From NCBI GenBank assembly GCA_903970185.1, contig CAJCIC010000015.1, positions 1 through 41,809 of the forward strand: a stretch of 41,809 bases of DNA, in the 5' to 3' direction. Source of the DNA: Gammaproteobacteria bacterium. Its GTDB lineage: Bacteria > Pseudomonadota > Gammaproteobacteria > Burkholderiales > Burkholderiaceae_D. Of the stretch, positions 22,991-30,689 are shown in pieces (within the stretch, counting starts at the first letter, position 1; each line of letters starts with the position of its first letter). The position numbers and the translations under genes are program-made. The notes beneath the pieces are model-generated. The model ran no database searches. It was not told the DNA's origin and worked only from the letters and a program-made list of their open reading frames with translations.

Positions 22991-24571
22991 ATGACTCTTC
23001 ACTTCAACAAGCTGATGGCGGGCTTCATCGCCGCGGCATTGCTGCAAAACGCCATCGCGGCCGACCCTGCGCCACCGATGGCACCCGTGGCAGCGCAGGA
23101 CCCGCTGCGCACGACAACCCTAAAGCTGATCGAGCTTCTCGTCGAGCAAGGCGTTTTGACGCGTCAGAAAGCCGATGCGCTGATTCGCGAAGCCAACCAG
23201 CCGGCAGCCCCCGCCCCGGTCGCTGCGAGCGCACCGGCCCCGGTCTCCCCTGCCGCTGGCGATGTGCCGCCTGGCACGGTGCGCGTGCCCTACGTGCCCG
23301 AATTCGTGCGCCAGCAATTGAAAGACGAGATTCGCGCGGACCTCGCGGCACAGGCGCAACAGGAAGGCTGGGCACCGCCTGGAAGCGTTCCCGACTGGGT
23401 GCGTTCGATGAAGTGGGAAGGCGATCTGCGGGTGCGCTTCGAACATGATTCGTTTGCCAGCGGCAACGCGCCGCAGGTCGATGTCGCTGCGACCAATAGC
23501 AGTCGTGCACTGACACTGCTCAACACGACAAACAGTACCGACCGCGAGCGCGTTCGCGCCCGCTTTGGCGTCACTGCCGACCTCGACGAGGAAGCCTCGG
23601 TCGGCATCCGCTTGAGTACCGGCAGTTCCAACAACCCCGTCTCGGAAAACCAGACCCTGGGGAGCTACGAGGAACGCCTGACGACAACGCTCGATCGCGC
23701 CTATCTGAAGCTCACGCCCGAGCCCTGGCTCACGGCAAGTATTGGCCGCTTTGAGGATCCAATGGTGCATACCGAACTGGTATGGGCGCCAGATCTGAGC
23801 TTTGATGGCGCCGTGATCAAGGTCGCACCGGATTTCTTCTCGCCCGCGACCAAGCCGTTCGTCACGTTCATGGCCTCGCCGGTGCAGGAGATCGACCTTG
23901 CTGATCACAACAAGTATCTCTTTTCCTGGCAGGGTGGCGTCGCGCAAACGCTCTCGCCCAATACGCAGGCCAATCTTGCCCTTGCCTACTATCGCTATAC
24001 CGGCATTGAAGGTGTGGTCAGCCCGCTTGGCACGAGCCTTTACGAATATACGGCTCCGCTCTTCGTGCAAAAGGGCAACACCTACTACAACATTTCCGCC
24101 GATCCGACGCGCCCGCTTCTGGGTCTTGCCTCGAGTTATCACCTGGTTGATCTCACCGGCTCGATCGATACGGTGGTCACCGGGCCGTACCACGCGATTT
24201 TCACTGCGGATTTCGTCAAGAACATCGGCTTTGACGAAAAGGCGGTCTCCGAGCGCGTGGGCGAATACGTCGCGCCAAAGACCACCGGCTACCTGGTGCG
24301 GGCGCAGTTCGGCACGGAAGAGATGACAAGGCGCAATGACTGGCAGGTCTTTCTGACCTACAAGCACGTCGAGCGCGATGCGGTGCTGGATGCCTTTACC
24401 GATTCCGACTTCCACCTGGGCGGCACCGACGCCAAGGGCTATGTCATCGGTGCCAACTATGGCCTGTCGCGAAACACCTGGGCCACGGTGCGCTACTACA
24501 GCACGGACTCGATCAGTGGCGCACCGCTATCGATCGATACCGTCCAGTTCGATCTCAACGCCCGCTTCTGA
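22991..24571 (+). CDS. putative outer-membrane porin
   Basis: This 526-residue protein has a signal peptide (residues 1-23, ending NAIA). A short helical segment follows (LIELLVEQGVLTRQKADALIREA), then a Pro/Ala linker, then a beta-barrel of about 390 residues. The barrel begins with WEGDLRVRFEHDSF and ends in Phe (FDLNARF), the outer-membrane insertion signal. Its pattern matches the 'putative porin' family. Following directly after exbB, exbD and tonB-like genes, it may be the outer-membrane partner of that energised complex, although I see no plug domain. The role is inferred from position. The next gene starts 2 bp after its stop. Confidence 0.82.
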   Translation: MTLHFNKLMAGFIAAALLQNAIAADPAPPMAPVAAQDPLRTTTLKLIELLVEQGVLTRQKADALIREANQPAAPAPVAASAPAPVSPAAGDVPPGTVRVPYVPEFVRQQLKDEIRADLAAQAQQEGWAPPGSVPDWVRSMKWEGDLRVRFEHDSFASGNAPQVDVAATNSSRALTLLNTTNSTDRERVRARFGVTADLDEEASVGIRLSTGSSNNPVSENQTLGSYEERLTTTLDRAYLKLTPEPWLTASIGRFEDPMVHTELVWAPDLSFDGAVIKVAPDFFSPATKPFVTFMASPVQEIDLADHNKYLFSWQGGVAQTLSPNTQANLALAYYRYTGIEGVVSPLGTSLYEYTAPLFVQKGNTYYNISADPTRPLLGLASSYHLVDLTGSIDTVVTGPYHAIFTADFVKNIGFDEKAVSERVGEYVAPKTTGYLVRAQFGTEEMTRRNDWQVFLTYKHVERDAVLDAFTDSDFHLGGTDAKGYVIGANYGLSRNTWATVRYYSTDSISGAPLSIDTVQFDLNARF

Positions 24572-24573
24572 TC

Positions 24574-25296
24574 ATGCCTTTCCTCTTCCTGCGCTCTCTG
24601 CGCACCTTTCGCACTTGCCCCCTGCGGCAGGGCGCGCAGCGCCTTGCCGGTGTTGCAACCACGGCGGCAACCGCGGCGGCACTGGCGGCGGCGCTCGCGC
24701 TGCCGCTGGCAACCCATGCCGCTGACGACAAGAAAAACGATCGGGAAGCGCGCCGCGCGCAACTGCTGCAGCAACGCCTGGAGCAGGAAGAGGCCGCCTG
24801 GCAAACCGAGCGCAGCGACCTGCAGAAAAAACTCGCCGATGCCGAAGCCTCTTCCACCACGCTAAAGACTCAAACGGACAAATTGACGGGCGATCTGGCC
24901 AGCGCGAGCCACGAGCGCAGCAGCCTAAAAGCCCGGGTCACGGACCTGACCAAACAGCTTGCCAATGCCAACGATGCCGCGCAAAAGCAGGCGGCGCTTG
25001 CGCAGGCCGAGCTCGAGCGCTTCATGAAGGCGCGCGAAGAGGAACGCACCGCGCAAAACACCCGCTTTGATGCGCAAAGTGCCGTCCTTGCGACGTGCAC
25101 CGACAAGAACACACGACTGCTCAAGATCGGTCACGAGCTCCTTCTGAAGTATCGCGACAAGGGCGTCGTTGACGCGCTGCGCCAGGACGACCCGGTCCTT
25201 GGATTGAAGGACGTCGATATCTTCAATCAGGTCCAGGACTATCGCGACAAGCTCGACGCGGAACATCTCGCGCCAGCCGCAAAAGACACACCCTGA
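24574..25296 (+). CDS. periplasmic coiled-coil protein
   Basis: This 240-residue protein has a long N-terminal hydrophobic signal region (about residues 28-50, ending THAADD). A long coiled coil follows (about 55-165, rich in Q, E, K, L and A heptads). A compact C-terminal segment ends it (LKIGHELLLKYRDKG, VLGLKDVDIFNQVQDYRDKLD). A single Cys sits at about residue 184 (LATCTDKN). I do not recognise a named family. Sitting between the porin and the Wza-like gene, it may bridge the inner and outer membrane complexes, which is inference from shape and neighbours. Confidence 0.75.
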   Translation: MPFLFLRSLRTFRTCPLRQGAQRLAGVATTAATAAALAAALALPLATHAADDKKNDREARRAQLLQQRLEQEEAAWQTERSDLQKKLADAEASSTTLKTQTDKLTGDLASASHERSSLKARVTDLTKQLANANDAAQKQAALAQAELERFMKAREEERTAQNTRFDAQSAVLATCTDKNTRLLKIGHELLLKYRDKGVVDALRQDDPVLGLKDVDIFNQVQDYRDKLDAEHLAPAAKDTP

Positions 25297-25303
25297 GGAA
25301 GCC

Positions 25304-25975
25304 ATGAACACAAACTGCGTTGGTCGTAGACGGCCTGTCATTTCGCTACTCGTGCTGCTAGCAGCAGGGACGATGAGCTTCTCGCTTGGCGGCTGCGCTG
25401 ACATCAGCTCGATGACACGCCACGCGTTGGGTACGGATCGCGTCAGCCCCGAGGTGCAGGCCGTGCGTGACGATAGCGCGGCAAGTGCCTCTGCCGAATA
25501 CCGCATCGGGCCTGAAGATGTGCTCGATATTTCCGTGTGGAAGGAAGATGCGCTGAAAAAGGAAGTCCTGGTTCGACCAGATGGCGGCATTTCCTTTCCG
25601 CTCGCCGGTGACATGCACGCCGCTGGCCACACGACACAGGAAGTCCAGCACGAGATTGCCAGCCGGCTTGAGAAATACATCCCGGATCCGGCGGTCTCGG
25701 TGCTCGTGCTCAAGGCCTCGAACTACAAGATCTACGTCATCGGTCGCGTCAACAAGCCGGGCGACTATGCCTCGGGCCGGGCCGTCGACGTCCTGCAGGC
25801 GCTCAGCATGGCCGGGGGACTGACGCCGTTTGCCTCCGATGGCGACATCCGCGTCGTGCGCAAGTCCGACGGCCACGAAGTCGTCATCCCCTTTAACTAC
25901 ACCGATGTGCGCCGGGGCGAACACCTCGACCAGAACATCATATTAAGGAGCGGCGATGTGGTCGTCGTTCCTTGA
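25304..25975 (+). CDS. Wza/EpsE-like polysaccharide export lipoprotein (OPX)
   Basis: This 223-residue lipoprotein has a lipobox SLGGC. A polysaccharide-export N-domain follows (YRIGPEDVLDISVWKEDAL, VRPDGGISFPLAGDMHAAG), then a SLBB-like domain (IYVIGRVNKPGDYASG, VLQALSMAGGLTPFA). This is the short OPX form used by exosortase-type EPS loci, lacking a clear C-terminal outer-membrane helix. It would form the periplasmic/outer-membrane export channel together with the barrel encoded next. It begins 7 bp after the coiled-coil gene, with GAGGAAG upstream of the ATG. Confidence 0.92.
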   Translation: MNTNCVGRRRPVISLLVLLAAGTMSFSLGGCADISSMTRHALGTDRVSPEVQAVRDDSAASASAEYRIGPEDVLDISVWKEDALKKEVLVRPDGGISFPLAGDMHAAGHTTQEVQHEIASRLEKYIPDPAVSVLVLKASNYKIYVIGRVNKPGDYASGRAVDVLQALSMAGGLTPFASDGDIRVVRKSDGHEVVIPFNYTDVRRGEHLDQNIILRSGDVVVVP

Positions 25976-25986
25976 AGCCATGAACC

Positions 25987-27255
25987 ATGCCATTGATGCA
26001 GGCCAAGGTTTCCTTCCGGGTCGTCGTCTGCGCGCTTGCGGTCGCGGGCGCGTTCAGCTTCGCGCGCGTAGCGCGTGCGGACGAGCTCGCGCTCGATCCG
26101 TCGATCGAATTGCGCACGTCTGTCAATGACAACTTCCTCTTTTCCGCGAGCCCGTCGCCAACCGTACTGGTGCTGGCCTTGACACCGCGTCTGAGCCTCT
26201 CGGATGACACCGAGACGACCAAGCTGCGTCTTGATCTGTCGGCGACCTCGTTCACGGTGCTGCGGCAAAGCGCGGACGACCACACCAACCTCAATCTCGG
26301 CCTGTCCTACGAGATCACCGACGAGAAGGAGAAATTCAAGACGACGGTGGGTTTCGTGCGCGATTCGACCTATGAGGGCGAGCTGATGACAACCGGCCTC
26401 CTGCTTGCGCCCTTGACCCGCGATGATCTGTCGGCCACCGCCAGCTGGACCCATTCCCTCACCGAGCGGCTGAGCACGACGCTGCAGTTCGCAACCGATA
26501 TTGCCCGCTATTCCGCGCCGATTTCCGGCGCGGATGCGTCCAACTACCACTATTACGCACTGCCGGTATCGGTCTCCTACATGGCCAGTGAGGAAGACAC
26601 CCTGACGCTCGCCTTCACGGACTCGCTCTACCACGCCGACGAGATTCACGACCGCTCCAATTCGAACGAGATCCAGTTCGCGCTGCAGCACACCTTCGAT
26701 GAGCGCGGCGTGATTTCGCTTGGCGTGGGTGAATTCGAATCCTCAACCCGCCTTGAGCAGAAAATCGTCGTCTGCCCGATCACGCCGATTTACTGCGAAC
26801 TGGGCCTCGTGCCCGTGATTGAGCTGGAAAGCCGCCAGAATTCCAAGGCGTCCGGGGCGATCGTCAACGGCAGCGTGCAGTACCAGCTCTCGGAAAACGA
26901 CACGCTCGTGGGTCACGCATCGCGCGACCTGTCGCCCAGTGGCGTCGGCTCGCTGGTGCTGATTGAGTCGGTCGACGCGCAGCTCAAGCACAATCTCGAT
27001 GACGAAAGCTTCCTGACGCTCAGCTACTCACGCGCGCGCAGCCAGATCCTTGGTGCCACGGCAGGGTTTGCCAATGGCTTTCAGGTGCTAGGCGCTGCCT
27101 ACAGCATTCGTGCGACGCAAAATGCCACGCTCGAATTCGGCGCCAGGCGCCTTGCCACCACGCACGACCAGCCCGGACCTGCAATCCACTCCGATGAGCT
27201 CTACGCCAACTTCCGCTACGACTGGCCGAACTCCTCGGCTGCACAAGCGCGCTAG
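25987..27255 (+). CDS. EPS-locus outer-membrane beta-barrel protein
   Basis: This 422-residue protein has a signal peptide (about residues 1-31, ending RARA). Alternating beta-strands follow through the rest, such as LDPSIELRTSVNDNFLFSA, TTKLRLDLSATSF and LTLSYSRAR. The mature start resembles the barrel proteins found after the Wza-like gene in exosortase/EPS loci. It may be the outer-membrane pore for the polymer, because the OPX protein here lacks its own. The C-terminus (SSAAQAR) does not end in Phe, which is unusual for a barrel. A pair of Cys residues (VVCPITPIYC) lies near residue 260. Confidence 0.78.
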   Translation: MPLMQAKVSFRVVVCALAVAGAFSFARVARADELALDPSIELRTSVNDNFLFSASPSPTVLVLALTPRLSLSDDTETTKLRLDLSATSFTVLRQSADDHTNLNLGLSYEITDEKEKFKTTVGFVRDSTYEGELMTTGLLLAPLTRDDLSATASWTHSLTERLSTTLQFATDIARYSAPISGADASNYHYYALPVSVSYMASEEDTLTLAFTDSLYHADEIHDRSNSNEIQFALQHTFDERGVISLGVGEFESSTRLEQKIVVCPITPIYCELGLVPVIELESRQNSKASGAIVNGSVQYQLSENDTLVGHASRDLSPSGVGSLVLIESVDAQLKHNLDDESFLTLSYSRARSQILGATAGFANGFQVLGAAYSIRATQNATLEFGARRLATTHDQPGPAIHSDELYANFRYDWPNSSAAQAR

Positions 27256-27287
27256 CCCTCATCCCCTATTCATTCTTGCCACCACCC

Positions 27288-29069
27288 ATGTCCACAACCT
27301 ATTTCGACGATGCAGCGGGAATGGACCTCGATTCGGAGGGCCGCACGCTTGCCCACTACGGCGAAATCGCGCGCCGGCGCTGGATGTCGATCGCGCTCTC
27401 GGCGTCCGGCATTTTTCTTTGCGCCGTGCTGCTCGCATTTCTATTGCCGCCAACCTATCGCTCAAGCGCGACGATCCTGATCCAGGAACAGGAAATTCCG
27501 CAGGAGCTGGTGCGCTCGACGATCACGAGTTTTGCAGACGAGCGCATCCAGGTCATCAGCCAGCAGGTGCTTGCGCGCTCGGTGCTGCTCGATCTCATCA
27601 ACAAGTACGACCTTTACTCCAATCGGCGGCGCTTTCAGACCAACGAGGAAGTGATCGACCGCATGCGCGAGGACATCAAGCTGCAGCCGGTGAGCGCCGA
27701 GGTCATGGACCGCAAGACCGGCAGCCAGGTCAAGGCCACGATCGCGTTCAAGCTGGCCTTCGAAAGTGGCACGGCGGCAAACGCGCAGAAGATCGCCAAC
27801 GAACTGGCATCGCTGTATCTGAACGAGAACATCAAGAATCGCGAAGAGCGGGCGGCCGAGACCTCGAGTTTCCTGGAAGAAGAGGCGCAGCGGCTCTCCA
27901 AGCACATTGCAGACGTGGAAGCACAGCTTGCGACCTTCAAGGAAAAGAATCAGGGCCGCCTGCCGGAGTTGCGCGAGCTGAATCTGCAGTTAAGCGATCG
28001 CAACAGCAACGAATTGCTCAGAGTCGAGCGCGACATGACGGAGAACATGAATCGGCGCTCATCGCTCGAGTCCGAGCTCGCCCTGACCTCGCCCTATAGT
28101 GCGCTGCCCAACGATAGCGGCGAGCGCGCCGTGCTCCAGCCCGAAGACAAGCTCAAGGCCTTGCAGGCGCAGCTGGCCAGCTTGAAGGGCGCCTACACCG
28201 ACGATTATCCCGATATCCAGCGCATCCAGCGCGAGATCACATCGCTTGAGGCGCAAGGCTATGGCATCGGTCCTGACGCAGCGCGCGATCAGCGCATCAG
28301 CAATCTGCGGGCAAAGCTGGTTGATCTGAAGCAGAAGTATGGCGAGAGCTATCCGGACGTGGTGCGCACGCAGCACGAACTCGATGCCCTGGAGAAAACG
28401 CCCGCGGTTCCTGCCACCAAGATCGATGCCACGCGCATTCGCGCCGACAACCCGGTGTACCTCAACCTGCGCTCTGAAATCGACTCCGCCAACGCCCAGA
28501 TCCAGGCGTTAAAGGAAGAGCGCGCCGAGTTGCTCAGAAAGCAGGCCGATCTCGACACGCGCCTTCTCGAGACGCCCCAGGTCGAGCGCGAATATCTCGA
28601 ACTGTCGCGCGATCAGGACAATTCACGCGCGCGCTATCGTGAACTTAAGCAAAAGCAGATGGATGCCGAAGTCGCAGAGCAGCTCGAGCATGACAGGAAG
28701 GCCGAGCGCTTCACCTTGATCGAGCCGCCGCAATACCCCGAGCGTCCGTCAAGCCCCAATCGCATCGCGATCATTCTGGCGGGCTTCGTCCTCTCGCTCG
28801 CAGGCGGCGCATCGATCGGGGCAACGCGCGAAGTGCTTGACGACACCATCAAGGCGCCGGGCGAGCTTGCCCGCGTCATGCAGGTGCCAACGCTGGGTGT
28901 CATTCCCTCAATAGAGCAGGAGTCAACGCGGATCAGGCGACGCAAGATCAGATGGATCCTGGCGCTTTGCGCGCTCGGCTTTCTGATCCTCATCATCCTG
29001 CTCGTCAATTTTCTTGTCATGCCGCTTGATGTCATCTGGTTCAGCCTGATGCGGCGTTTTTTCATCTAG
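27288..29069 (+). CDS. Wzz/GumC-like EPS chain-length / co-polymerase protein
   Basis: From the ATG at 27288 the protein has 593 residues; a TTG four codons earlier is an alternative. The first helix is at about residues 28-52 (SIALSASGIFLCAVLLAFLL). A Wzz domain follows (TYRSSATILIQEQEIPQEL), then a very long periplasmic coiled coil (about 170-440). A GNVR-like region precedes the second helix (RFTLIEPPQYPERPSSPN), and extra C-terminal hydrophobic helices close the protein. It would control chain length and link the polymerase to the export lipoprotein. No kinase domain is fused; the ParA-like protein that would pair with it is the next gene, 15 bp away. Confidence 0.9.
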   Translation: MSTTYFDDAAGMDLDSEGRTLAHYGEIARRRWMSIALSASGIFLCAVLLAFLLPPTYRSSATILIQEQEIPQELVRSTITSFADERIQVISQQVLARSVLLDLINKYDLYSNRRRFQTNEEVIDRMREDIKLQPVSAEVMDRKTGSQVKATIAFKLAFESGTAANAQKIANELASLYLNENIKNREERAAETSSFLEEEAQRLSKHIADVEAQLATFKEKNQGRLPELRELNLQLSDRNSNELLRVERDMTENMNRRSSLESELALTSPYSALPNDSGERAVLQPEDKLKALQAQLASLKGAYTDDYPDIQRIQREITSLEAQGYGIGPDAARDQRISNLRAKLVDLKQKYGESYPDVVRTQHELDALEKTPAVPATKIDATRIRADNPVYLNLRSEIDSANAQIQALKEERAELLRKQADLDTRLLETPQVEREYLELSRDQDNSRARYRELKQKQMDAEVAEQLEHDRKAERFTLIEPPQYPERPSSPNRIAIILAGFVLSLAGGASIGATREVLDDTIKAPGELARVMQVPTLGVIPSIEQESTRIRRRKIRWILALCALGFLILIILLVNFLVMPLDVIWFSLMRRFFI

Positions 29070-29084
29070 GAAACAAGGCGCGCC

Positions 29085-29888
29085 ATGAATTCACCTGTCG
29101 AGCCACCAGTCATGTCACAAGGCGAAGAGCGGCCGGCAAGCGGCCCCCTGAAAATCGCCTATACCACGACCGAAGTCGTGCGCGAGGCGGCGGCCGTGAT
29201 CAGGCGCCACCCGGGCATCGTTAATTCCCAGCGCACGCCGCTGTCAGAGGCGTTCAAGGTGCTCAGAACTCAGGTCATGCAGCGCATGCGCGCCAACGGC
29301 TGGCGCTCGCTTGCCGTGACCGCAGCGCGTGCGAGCGAAGTCAAGTCGATCGCCACCGTCAATTTCGCCTTGAGCCTTGCTGCCGAATTCGACAAGACCG
29401 CGCTCTTAGTCGATGCCGATCTCGCCGAGCCGCAAATCGGACGTCTGTTCGGGCTCTCGGGGCGCCGCGGCCTGCGCGACTTCCTCTTGGCCAACGTGGC
29501 GCTACCCGAACTGATCGTCAACCCGGGCATCGAGCACCTCGTGCTCCTGCCCGCGGGTGCACCGGTGGCCAATTCGGCCGAATTGCTCGCAACCGATGCC
29601 AGCACGCACCTGATCCAGGAATTGCAAAGCCGCTATCCGCAGCGCTACATCATTTTTGATGCTTCGCCGGTGGCAACAGCAGATGCACTGACGCTGTTTG
29701 AGAAGGTCGATGCCGTCCTTCTCGTTGCCGAGCGCAACCAGACGACACGAAAAGACCTCGAATTGTGCGTCGAAGCCTTGCGCCCGTTCAATCTGATCGG
29801 CTCGGTGCTGTGCGACCCGCTGCCCGATGCAAGCGCGAACGGCAATGTTCTTGCCACCCCGCGCAAATTGGCCGGCCGTAGCAGCTGA
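29085..29888 (+). CDS. BY-kinase/ParA-like protein with degenerate Walker A
   Basis: This 267-residue cytoplasmic protein is the expected partner of the Wzz-like protein. It has the SEAFKVLRTQV motif (residues 54-64), the Walker A' stretch LLVDADL (107-113) and a late IIFDASPV segment. Its Walker A, however, reads TAARASEVKS (79-88): the two glycines of the usual G-E-G-K-T/S are Ser and Val, although Lys87 and Ser88 remain. There is no C-terminal tyrosine cluster. It may bind nucleotide weakly or act as a non-catalytic regulator. Family assignment is good; loss of activity is an inference. Confidence 0.82.
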   Translation: MNSPVEPPVMSQGEERPASGPLKIAYTTTEVVREAAAVIRRHPGIVNSQRTPLSEAFKVLRTQVMQRMRANGWRSLAVTAARASEVKSIATVNFALSLAAEFDKTALLVDADLAEPQIGRLFGLSGRRGLRDFLLANVALPELIVNPGIEHLVLLPAGAPVANSAELLATDASTHLIQELQSRYPQRYIIFDASPVATADALTLFEKVDAVLLVAERNQTTRKDLELCVEALRPFNLIGSVLCDPLPDASANGNVLATPRKLAGRSS

Positions 29889-29890
29889 TC

Positions 29891-30565
29891 ATGGCTCGCA
29901 CCATTCACGCCGCCGCACTTGTTGTGGCACTGGTGCTCGCAGCAGGCCCGCTTGCTTCGGCCACGGCTCGCCCGCGCACCGCCAAGGCCGCCAGCGCCTC
30001 GCGTGTCTTTGACTACACCGACGAGGCGGGCACGACGCATCTGACCAATGTGCCAGATGCCACCCTTAGCCAAAGACTCACGGTGTTGGTCGAAGCCGAG
30101 GCACCGAGCGCTCCCGCCGCAAGCGCCACGCCAACGCTCACCCGTGCGGCCTTGGCGTCGCCTGAAATCCGCAGCCTGATCGACGCTGCCGCGCGCGCCG
30201 AACACGTCGAGCCGGCATTCATCTACGCCGTCATGTCAGCCGAATCGGCATTCAACCCCGCTGCGATTTCGGCCAAGGGCGCGGCGGGCCTGATGCAGCT
30301 GATGCCTGAAACCGCGACGCGCTATGGCGTATCGGACAGGCTCGATCCCCGCGCCAGCACGTTTGCGGGCGCCAGGTACCTGCACGATCTGCTCGATCAG
30401 TTTGATGGCGACAAAGCGCTGGCGCTTGCGGCCTACAACGCCGGGGAAGCGGCGGTGGCGCGCTACCACAGCACCATCCCGCCTTACGCCGAAACGCTGT
30501 CCTACGTGCCACGCGTGATGGCCCTCTACCAGCTGCAAAGCGGGCGCGCCGTGGCGCCGCCGTGA
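29891..30565 (+). CDS. lytic transglycosylase with N-terminal DUF4124-like domain
   Basis: This 224-residue protein has a signal peptide (about residues 1-25). A short DUF4124-like segment follows (VFDYTDEAGTTHLTNVP), then an SLT catalytic domain (about 95-215). The catalytic Glu is in YAVMSAESAFNP, followed by the family motifs KGAAGLMQLMPETATRYGV and ALALAAYNAGEAAV. It cuts peptidoglycan between MurNAc and GlcNAc, and in an export locus it could open the wall for the trans-envelope complex. It starts 2 bp after the ParA-like gene and is likely co-transcribed. A 124-bp gap follows before the exosortase. Confidence 0.9.
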   Translation: MARTIHAAALVVALVLAAGPLASATARPRTAKAASASRVFDYTDEAGTTHLTNVPDATLSQRLTVLVEAEAPSAPAASATPTLTRAALASPEIRSLIDAAARAEHVEPAFIYAVMSAESAFNPAAISAKGAAGLMQLMPETATRYGVSDRLDPRASTFAGARYLHDLLDQFDGDKALALAAYNAGEAAVARYHSTIPPYAETLSYVPRVMALYQLQSGRAVAPP

Positions 30566-30689
30566 TCGGCGCTCGCCCCATCCTCTCTGATCGGGTGAGG
30601 ACGGCACACATCGCCGTGTCACATATCCGCCTTATTCTGTCGGGCTGCACCAACGTTGGGCGCTCGTTTCAAAGACGTCTTCCTTGACC

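Noticed and set aside
23120..24415. A 431-codon minus-strand open frame opposite the porin gene
   Set aside because: It is an antisense shadow in high-GC DNA. The plus-strand frame has a signal peptide, a barrel pattern and a terminal Phe, whereas the minus frame shows no recognisable domain.
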